Source of the DNA: Streptomyces spinoverrucosus
Lineage (GTDB): Bacteria; Actinomycetota; Actinomycetes; Streptomycetales; Streptomycetaceae
Assembly (NCBI RefSeq): GCF_015712165.1
Contig: NZ_JADPZX010000001.1
Span: 2,666,001 to 2,730,000 of the forward strand
DNA: 64,000 nucleotides
Direction: 5' to 3'
Shown: positions 59,604-64,000 of the stretch, piece by piece
How the letters are laid out: each line of letters starts with the position of its first letter
Position numbering within the stretch: the first letter of the stretch is position 1
The notes under the pieces: model-generated
The model's input: only the letters and a program-made list of their open reading frames with translations
What the model was told of the DNA's origin: nothing
Database searches by the model: none
Made by a program: the position numbers and the translations under genes

Positions 59604-60171
59604 TTTGTCTGACCCCTTAAGTGTTCATGGTTTGAGGGTGGGTCCACTCCTGGTGAGGAGTGGGCGGGCACCGCGTACCGCCCAGTGAGTGATGCGTACG
59701 GGCACATACGCGACGGGCGCGCCGCACACGCGCCCTGAGCCCCGGATGAGGGGTGTAAAGAACCTTCTTACCGGACGGAGGGCATCGCCGACGAGTCCAT
59801 AACGGGAAGATCACATGCCGGTGACATGACTCATGCCTGAATATGGGGACAAGAGGCCGTCAAACTCTTGACAAAGCCGCAATAGCCGCCAAACACCGAC
59901 TTCCGTGCATCCACATCCTGAGACACACCGAAGATCTTGCGGCCGGAACCATACATTCCCGTAGAAGGTCCGGTCGTGATGTACCGGAGTGGTCTGGTTC
60001 GGGGGTCACCCGTTATCCGATTTTGACATGACGGCTCACCTGAATGGACCCGTCCGAATGGCAAGATGCCCTAATCACACGAGGTCGCGACACCCGAAGC
60101 TGTGTGCTCTCGTCGACCCATCGGCAACTGCCGCCCATCGGCACTTCACCCATCCGCCGGAGGAACCCACA
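59604..60171. other. 568-bp divergent intergenic region
   Basis: No gene is supported here; two short open frames lack ribosome binding sites. The left third is the structured malic enzyme leader. AAGAA-CC-TTCTT (59758-59769) is an operator-like inverted repeat. TTGACA occurs at two places on the plus strand (about 59871 and 60023) but without a good -10, and CTAATC near 60071-60076 is a possible -10 for the amino-acid transporter operon. Confidence 0.55.
59644..59735 (-). promoter_or_regulatory. Three-hairpin leader of the malic enzyme gene
   Basis: Stems are CCACTCC/GGAGTGG (59644-59650 with 59657-59663), GGGCGG/CCGCCC (59662-59667 with 59678-59683) and GGGCGCG/CGCGCCC (59715-59721 with 59729-59735). 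The first two share bases 59662-59663, so they compete, as in switching leaders. They lie 41-132 bases before the GTG of malic enzyme. No known riboswitch class is recognised. Confidence 0.45.
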
Positions 60172-61134
60172 ATGACCGCAAGCTCCACCCGTCGTACGAC
60201 CGCCGCGCGTTCCCGGCTAGCCGCGGTCGGTGCGATCGCGGTCGCAGGCGCCCTGCTTCTCACCGGCTGCGGTGACCAGACGGAGAACAGCGGCTCGGAC
60301 AGCACGGACACCGCGACGAAGACCGCGGCCCCGCTGGCCGACAAGCTGCCCCAGGTGATCCGCGACAAGGGCGTCATCAAGGTCGGTTCGGACATCGCGT
60401 ACGCGCCGGTCGAGTTCAAGGACAGCTCCGGCAACACGGTCGGCATCGACCCGGACCTCGCCGCCGCCATGGGCAAGCAGCTCGGCGTGACGTTCGAGTT
60501 CGAGAACGGCACCTTCGACACCCTCATCACCGGTCTGCGCTCCAAGCGCTACGACATCGCCATGTCCGCGATGACCGACACCAAGGACCGCCAGGAGGGC
60601 ATCGACTCCGACACCGGCAAAAAGGTCGGTGAGGGCGTCGACTTCGTGGACTACTTCTCGGCCGGTGTCTCGATCTACACCAAGAAGGGCGACGACCAGG
60701 GCATCAAGACCTGGTCCGACCTGTGCGGCAAGAAGATCGTGCTCCAGCGCGGCACGGTCTCCGAGGACCTCGCCAAGGCCGAGGCCAAGAAGTGCCCGAA
60801 GAACAAGAAGCTCACCATCGAGGCCTTCGACAACGACCAGCAGGCCCAGACCCGCCTGCGCGCGGGCGGCGCCGACGCCGGCTCCTCCGACTTCCCCGTC
60901 GCCGCGTACGCCGTGAAGACCTCCGGCGGCGGCAACGACTTCCAGCTGGTCGGCGAGCAGGTCGAGGCCGCTCCGTACGGCATCGCGGTGGCCAAGAACA
61001 ACACCCAGCTGCGCGACGCCCTGCAGGCCGCCCTGGATGCGATCATCGCCAACGGCGAGTACGACAAGATCATAAAGAAGTGGGGCGTCGAGGACGGCGC
61101 CGTCGACAAGGCCACCATCAACGGCGGCAAGTGA
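60172..61134 (+). CDS. Amino-acid ABC transporter substrate-binding lipoprotein (glutamate-type)
   Basis: A 320-residue lipoprotein: signal and lipobox LLTGC (Cys 33), a Ser/Thr-rich linker, then a type II periplasmic-binding fold: VIKVGSDIAYAPVEFKDSSGNTVGIDPDLAAAMGKQLG, GLRSKRYDIAMSAMTDTKDRQEGI (here with an extra insertion), and YGIAVAKNN. It captures a polar amino acid, probably glutamate/aspartate or a related one, for the permease and ATPase encoded next. ATG 60172 follows GGAGGAA. It is first in a three-gene operon. Confidence 0.9.
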   Translation: MTASSTRRTTAARSRLAAVGAIAVAGALLLTGCGDQTENSGSDSTDTATKTAAPLADKLPQVIRDKGVIKVGSDIAYAPVEFKDSSGNTVGIDPDLAAAMGKQLGVTFEFENGTFDTLITGLRSKRYDIAMSAMTDTKDRQEGIDSDTGKKVGEGVDFVDYFSAGVSIYTKKGDDQGIKTWSDLCGKKIVLQRGTVSEDLAKAEAKKCPKNKKLTIEAFDNDQQAQTRLRAGGADAGSSDFPVAAYAVKTSGGGNDFQLVGEQVEAAPYGIAVAKNNTQLRDALQAALDAIIANGEYDKIIKKWGVEDGAVDKATINGGK

Positions 61135-61174
61135 CCGCTCGGTCATCGACCAGCGGCACTGAAAGGCACAACCC

Positions 61175-62113
61175 GTGACTGCTGACATCGACAAGACGAC
61201 GGGTCCGGCCGACACGCCCCCGGCCGGACCGGAAGCCATCAAGGCCATCCCGGTCCGGCACTACGGGCGGTACGTCTCCGCCGTCGTCGCGCTCGCCCTG
61301 CTGGGCGGCGTCATCTACGCGTTCTCCCAGGGCAGGATCAACTGGGGGGCGATCCCGGACTACTTCTTCAACGACCGCATCCTCGGCGGCGTGGGCAACA
61401 CGCTCCTGCTGACCGTGCTGTGCATGCTGATCGGCATCGTCGGCGGCATCGTGCTGGCGGTGATGCGCCTGTCGCGGAACCCGGTGACCTCGACGATCGC
61501 CTGGTTCTACATCTGGTTCTTCCGCGGCACCCCGGTCCTGGTCCAGCTCATCGTCTGGTTCAACCTGGGCCTGGTCTTCGAGTACATCAACCTCGGGCCG
61601 ATCTACCGGGACGAGTGGTCGGACTTCATGACCCCGTTCCTGACCGCGCTGCTCGGCCTCGGTCTGAACGAGGCCGCGTACATGGCGGAGATCTGCCGCG
61701 CCGGTCTGCTCGCGGTCGACGAGGGCCAGACCGAGGCGTCGCACGCGCTGGGCATGAGCCACGCCAAGACGCTGCGCCGGATCGTCATCCCGCAGGCGAT
61801 GCGCGTGATCGTGCCGCCGACGGGCAACGAGGTCATCAACATGCTGAAGACGACCTCGCTGGTGTCGGTCGTCCAGTACTCCGACCTGCTCCGCAACGCC
61901 CAGGACATCGGCCAGACCTCCGGCGCCCCGGCCGAGATGCTGTTCCTCGCCGCCGCCTGGTACCTGCTGCTGACCTCGATCTTCAGCGTCGGCCAGTACT
62001 ACCTTGAGAGGTACTACGCCCGCGGTTCGAGCCGCTCGCTGCCGCCGACGCCGCTCCAGAAGATCAAGGCCAACATGTTGTCCCTCGGCCGCCCGAAGGG
62101 AGGCATGGCATGA
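61175..62113 (+). CDS. Amino-acid ABC transporter permease
   Basis: A 312-residue His/Glu/Gln-type permease. A 30-residue cytoplasmic N-terminus is followed by about five or six transmembrane helices and the coupling EAA loop [42 protein letters not shown] and [19 protein letters not shown] are typical of polar amino-acid permeases. A single permease probably homodimerises. GTG 61175 follows GAAAGG. It overlaps the ATPase start by ATGA at 62110-62113. Confidence 0.92.
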   Translation: MTADIDKTTGPADTPPAGPEAIKAIPVRHYGRYVSAVVALALLGGVIYAFSQGRINWGAIPDYFFNDRILGGVGNTLLLTVLCMLIGIVGGIVLAVMRLSRNPVTSTIAWFYIWFFRGTPVLVQLIVWFNLGLVFEYINLGPIYRDEWSDFMTPFLTALLGLGLNEAAYMAEICRAGLLAVDEGQTEASHALGMSHAKTLRRIVIPQAMRVIVPPTGNEVINMLKTTSLVSVVQYSDLLRNAQDIGQTSGAPAEMLFLAAAWYLLLTSIFSVGQYYLERYYARGSSRSLPPTPLQKIKANMLSLGRPKGGMA

Positions 62114-62964
62114 CCGACAAGACCGAGAACACCGAGAAGACAGAGAAGACAGAGAAGACCGAGAAGACCGACAAGGTGGACAAGGCAGCCGTCGAGGCCA
62201 CCACGATCCCCATGGTCAAGGCGGAGGGCGTCCACAAGTCCTTCGGTCACGTCGAGGTCCTCAAGGGCATCGACCTGGAGGTGAAGACCGGCGAGGTCTT
62301 CTGCCTGATCGGCCCCTCCGGCTCCGGCAAGTCGACCTTCCTGCGGTGCATCAACCACCTGGAGAAGATCAACGCCGGGCGGCTGTACGTCGACGGCGAG
62401 CTCGTCGGCTACCGCCAGAAGGGCGACAAGCTGTACGAGCTGAAGGACAGCGAGGTCGCGCTGAAGCGGCGGGACATCGGGATGGTCTTCCAGCGCTTCA
62501 ACCTGTTCCCGCACATGACGGCCCTGGAGAACGTCATGGAGGCGCCCATCCAGGTCAAGGGCACCAGCCGGGCCCAGGCCAAGGAGCGGGCGATGCAGCT
62601 CCTGGACCGCGTCGGCCTGGCCGACAAGGCCGGGAACTACCCCTCGCAGCTCTCCGGCGGCCAGCAGCAGCGCGTCGCCATCGCCCGGGCCCTCGCCATG
62701 GACCCGAAGCTGATGCTCTTCGACGAGCCGACCTCGGCCCTCGACCCGGAGCTGGTCGGTGACGTTCTCGACGTCATGCGCGACCTCGCCGAGTCCGGGA
62801 TGACCATGATCGTCGTCACCCATGAGATGGGCTTCGCCCGCGAGGTCGGCGACAGCCTGGTCTTCATGGACGGCGGCGTGGTGGTCGAGTCCGGCAACCC
62901 GAGGGACGTCCTGACCGACCCGCAGCACGAGCGGACGCAGGCGTTCCTGTCGAAGGTGCTGTGA
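62110..62964 (+). CDS. Amino-acid ABC transporter ATPase with KTE-repeat N-terminus
   Basis: A 284-residue ATPase with Walker A GPSGSGKS (68-75), signature LSGGQQQR (about 181-188), Walker B LMLFDEPT and H-loop VTHE. It powers uptake by the permease. Compared with GlnQ-type relatives of about 245-255 residues it carries an extra 33-residue N-terminus, [20 protein letters not shown], encoded by 9-bp GAGAAGAC(A/C) repeats. It is coupled to the permease gene by ATGA and followed by a 36-bp repeat tract. Confidence 0.93.
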   Translation: MTDKTENTEKTEKTEKTEKTDKVDKAAVEATTIPMVKAEGVHKSFGHVEVLKGIDLEVKTGEVFCLIGPSGSGKSTFLRCINHLEKINAGRLYVDGELVGYRQKGDKLYELKDSEVALKRRDIGMVFQRFNLFPHMTALENVMEAPIQVKGTSRAQAKERAMQLLDRVGLADKAGNYPSQLSGGQQQRVAIARALAMDPKLMLFDEPTSALDPELVGDVLDVMRDLAESGMTMIVVTHEMGFAREVGDSLVFMDGGVVVESGNPRDVLTDPQHERTQAFLSKVL

Positions 62965-62969
62965 CGCTT

Positions 62970-63335
62970 CGCTGAGAAGGGGGCGGTGGGGACTTTCCGG
63001 ACCGCCGCCGAGAAGGGGACGGTGGGAACTTCCCGGACCGCCGCCGAGAAGGGGACGGTGGGAACTTCCCGGACCGCCGCCGAGAAGGGGGCGGAGGGAA
63101 CTTCCCGGACCGCCGCTGAGAAGGGGGCGGTGGGGACTTTCCGGACCGCCGCCGAGAAGGGGACGGTGGGAACTTCCCGGACCGCCGCTGAGAAGGGGGC
63201 GGAGGGAACTTCCCGGACCGCCGCTGAGAAGGGGACGGTGGGGATTTTCCGGACCGCCGCTGAAAAAGGGGCGGTCCGGATCTCTCCCTACCGCCGCTGA
63301 AAATGGGGCGATACGGGCTTTCCGGACCCCCGCTG
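62970..63335. repeat. 36-bp tandem repeat tract
   Basis: About eight well-preserved 36-bp units from 62970 (starts at 62970, 63006, 63042, 63078, 63114, 63150, 63186 and 63222), then two or three degenerate ones. The unit runs CGC(C/T)GAGAAGGGG..GG, then GGGAACTTCCCGGACCGC; GGGAACTTCCC is a palindrome, so each unit can fold. An open frame with a 12-residue unit (GTSRTAAEKGTV) follows from the length but has no RBS and is not called. It begins six bases after the ATPase stop. Confidence 0.9.
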
Positions 63336-63369
63336 AAAATGGGCGGTACGGAGAGATCCGTGCCGCCCC
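63268..63369. terminator. Long inverted repeat between convergent genes
   Basis: The segment 63268-63287 (GGGGCGGTCCGGATCTCTCC) pairs with 63350-63369 at 18 of 20 positions. It encloses the degenerate end of the 36-bp tract and lies just before the convergent methyltransferase gene end, a probable bidirectional stop. Confidence 0.6.
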
Positions 63370-63383
63370 TTCTCCATGCCCCG

Positions 63384-64000
63384 TTACTTGAGCGCCAGCA
63401 GCAGCGTGTCCGACGGCGAGCACCACACCGGCCGTGCCTCCGCGAACCCCGTCTCGCGCAGCACGCGCGCGTGCCACGCCGCCGACGGCATGTCGCCTTC
63501 CGCGTGGTCGCCGTAGATCTCGAAGCGGCGGGCGGTGGGCTCGGCGAGGACGGGGTCGTTGGCGGCGAGCTGCCACCAGTCGACCCAGTCGAGGGCGCCG
63601 TCCTTCTGCGTCCGGTCCATGCGCGCGTGGCGCAGGGTGCGCTCGGCGACGTTGATGCGGGGCGTGGTGTCGTCGATCATGTGGTCGGCGTTCATGAAGA
63701 CGCCACCGTGCCGGACGAGCCCGGCGAGCCGGCCGTACAGCGCCTGGAGGGGTTCGGCGTGGAACCAGTGCAGGGCGGTGGCGGTCAGGACGGCGTCGTA
63801 CGTCTCGTGGGGCAGCCGCGTGGGCCAGTCGGGGTCCTTCAGGTCGGCCTCGACGAGGGTGACGCGGTCGTCGCCGTCGAAGGTGCCGCGGGCGATGGTG
63901 AGCAGGGCGGGGTCGAGGTCGATGCCGGTGCTGGTGGCGTCGGGGAAGCGGGCGAGCAGACGGGCGGTGATGGTGCCGGTGCCGCAGGCGAGGTCCAGCA
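63384..64000 (-). CDS. Class I SAM-dependent methyltransferase, cut by right edge
   Basis: About 205 C-terminal residues are visible. The frame entering from the right edge begins with motif I LDLACGTGTIT, then GIDLDPALLTIARG (acidic loop), VEADLKD (motif II-like), YDAVLTATALHWFHAEPLQALYGRLAGLVRHGGVFMNADHM (motifs III-IV), and ends CSPSDTLLLALK. This is a typical small-molecule or ubiquinone-type methyltransferase fold. The N-terminus lies beyond the window. It is convergent with the amino-acid transporter operon across the repeat tract. The substrate is unknown. Confidence 0.88.
   Translation of the reverse strand, partial: LDLACGTGTITARLLARFPDATSTGIDLDPALLTIARGTFDGDDRVTLVEADLKDPDWPTRLPHETYDAVLTATALHWFHAEPLQALYGRLAGLVRHGGVFMNADHMIDDTTPRINVAERTLRHARMDRTQKDGALDWVDWWQLAANDPVLAEPTARRFEIYGDHAEGDMPSAAWHARVLRETGFAEARPVWCSPSDTLLLALK

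Noticed and set aside
59831..60064. Two short open frames in the malic enzyme / transporter gap
   Set aside because: No ribosome binding sites, low-GC-bias codons and no conserved-looking sequence.
62986..63300. Open frame of 12-residue repeats as a gene
   Set aside because: No ribosome binding site, wholly inside a 36-bp tandem repeat, and the frame exists only because 36 is a multiple of three.
1..64000. tRNA, rRNA, integrase or transposase genes
   Set aside because: Looked for cloverleaf and conserved motifs by eye and saw none; a tRNAscan-SE run would settle tRNAs.

Overview
The window is from a high-GC actinobacterium, almost certainly a Streptomyces. The evidence is pervasive G/C at third codon positions, GTG/TTG starts with GGAGG-type ribosome binding sites, a complete conservon (cvnABCD), a fused E2-E1 2-oxoglutarate decarboxylase (kgd), a Ku plus LigD-polymerase pair, cobalamin riboswitches, a SEDS/PBP pair and dispersed G+C-rich repeats of a kind I recall from many Streptomyces chromosomes. 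The gene order kgd / two-component system / lon and Ku / ligD-pol matches what I remember of Streptomyces core chromosomes; this is from memory, not a search.

Left edge (1-3.3 kb): a scar in which a reverse-strand fragment of a prokaryotic Argonaute-like PIWI gene abuts a forward-strand remnant of a GT4 glycosyltransferase. A LysR regulator and a berberine-bridge-type flavoprotein follow. 3.4-7.5 kb: a secreted PL7 alginate lyase and a cobalamin-riboswitch-controlled corrinoid ABC importer. The permease/ATPase junction of the importer carries an array of 35-bp repeats, each a ribosome binding site plus a 12-codon mini-ORF whose TGA overlaps the next ATG. 7.6-13.4 kb: a phospho-signalling island with a truncated Ser/Thr kinase, a membrane protein, and a full kinase flanked by two paralogous FHA-like proteins. 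13.4-16.4 kb: a second cobalamin riboswitch and the cobalt ECF transporter cbiMNQO. 16.3-20.8 kb: divergent NHEJ genes (Ku, LigD polymerase), a vanadium haloperoxidase-type enzyme and a NERD-like protein.

20.9-33.2 kb: a dual-specificity-type phosphatase, a lipoprotein/histidine kinase pair without a response regulator, a Gly/Asn/Phe-repeat secreted SH3 protein, a SEDS/PBP2 pair, divergent diiron oxygenase genes with a TetR regulator, and an NlpC/P60 hydrolase whose tail has captured a dispersed repeat. 33.3-41.6 kb: a StyA-type flavin monooxygenase directly downstream of a conservon whose CvnA has a 14-residue repeat region, then a PP2C-like phosphatase, a MarR regulator and a His-rich secreted peptide. 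41.8-53.6 kb: lon with an HspR-type HAIR operator, two unknown membrane proteins, a methyltransferase-like protein, an OmpR-type two-component system and kgd.

53.7-64 kb: a DUF4097/PadR operon with palindromic operators, a GC-rich repeat block, a Clp-N/HTH operon behind twin palindromes, a zinc-type oxidoreductase, NAD-malic enzyme with a structured leader, and an amino-acid (glutamate-type) ABC importer. A 36-bp tandem repeat tract and a methyltransferase cut by the right edge close the window. No rRNA, tRNA, CRISPR array, integrase or transposase was seen.
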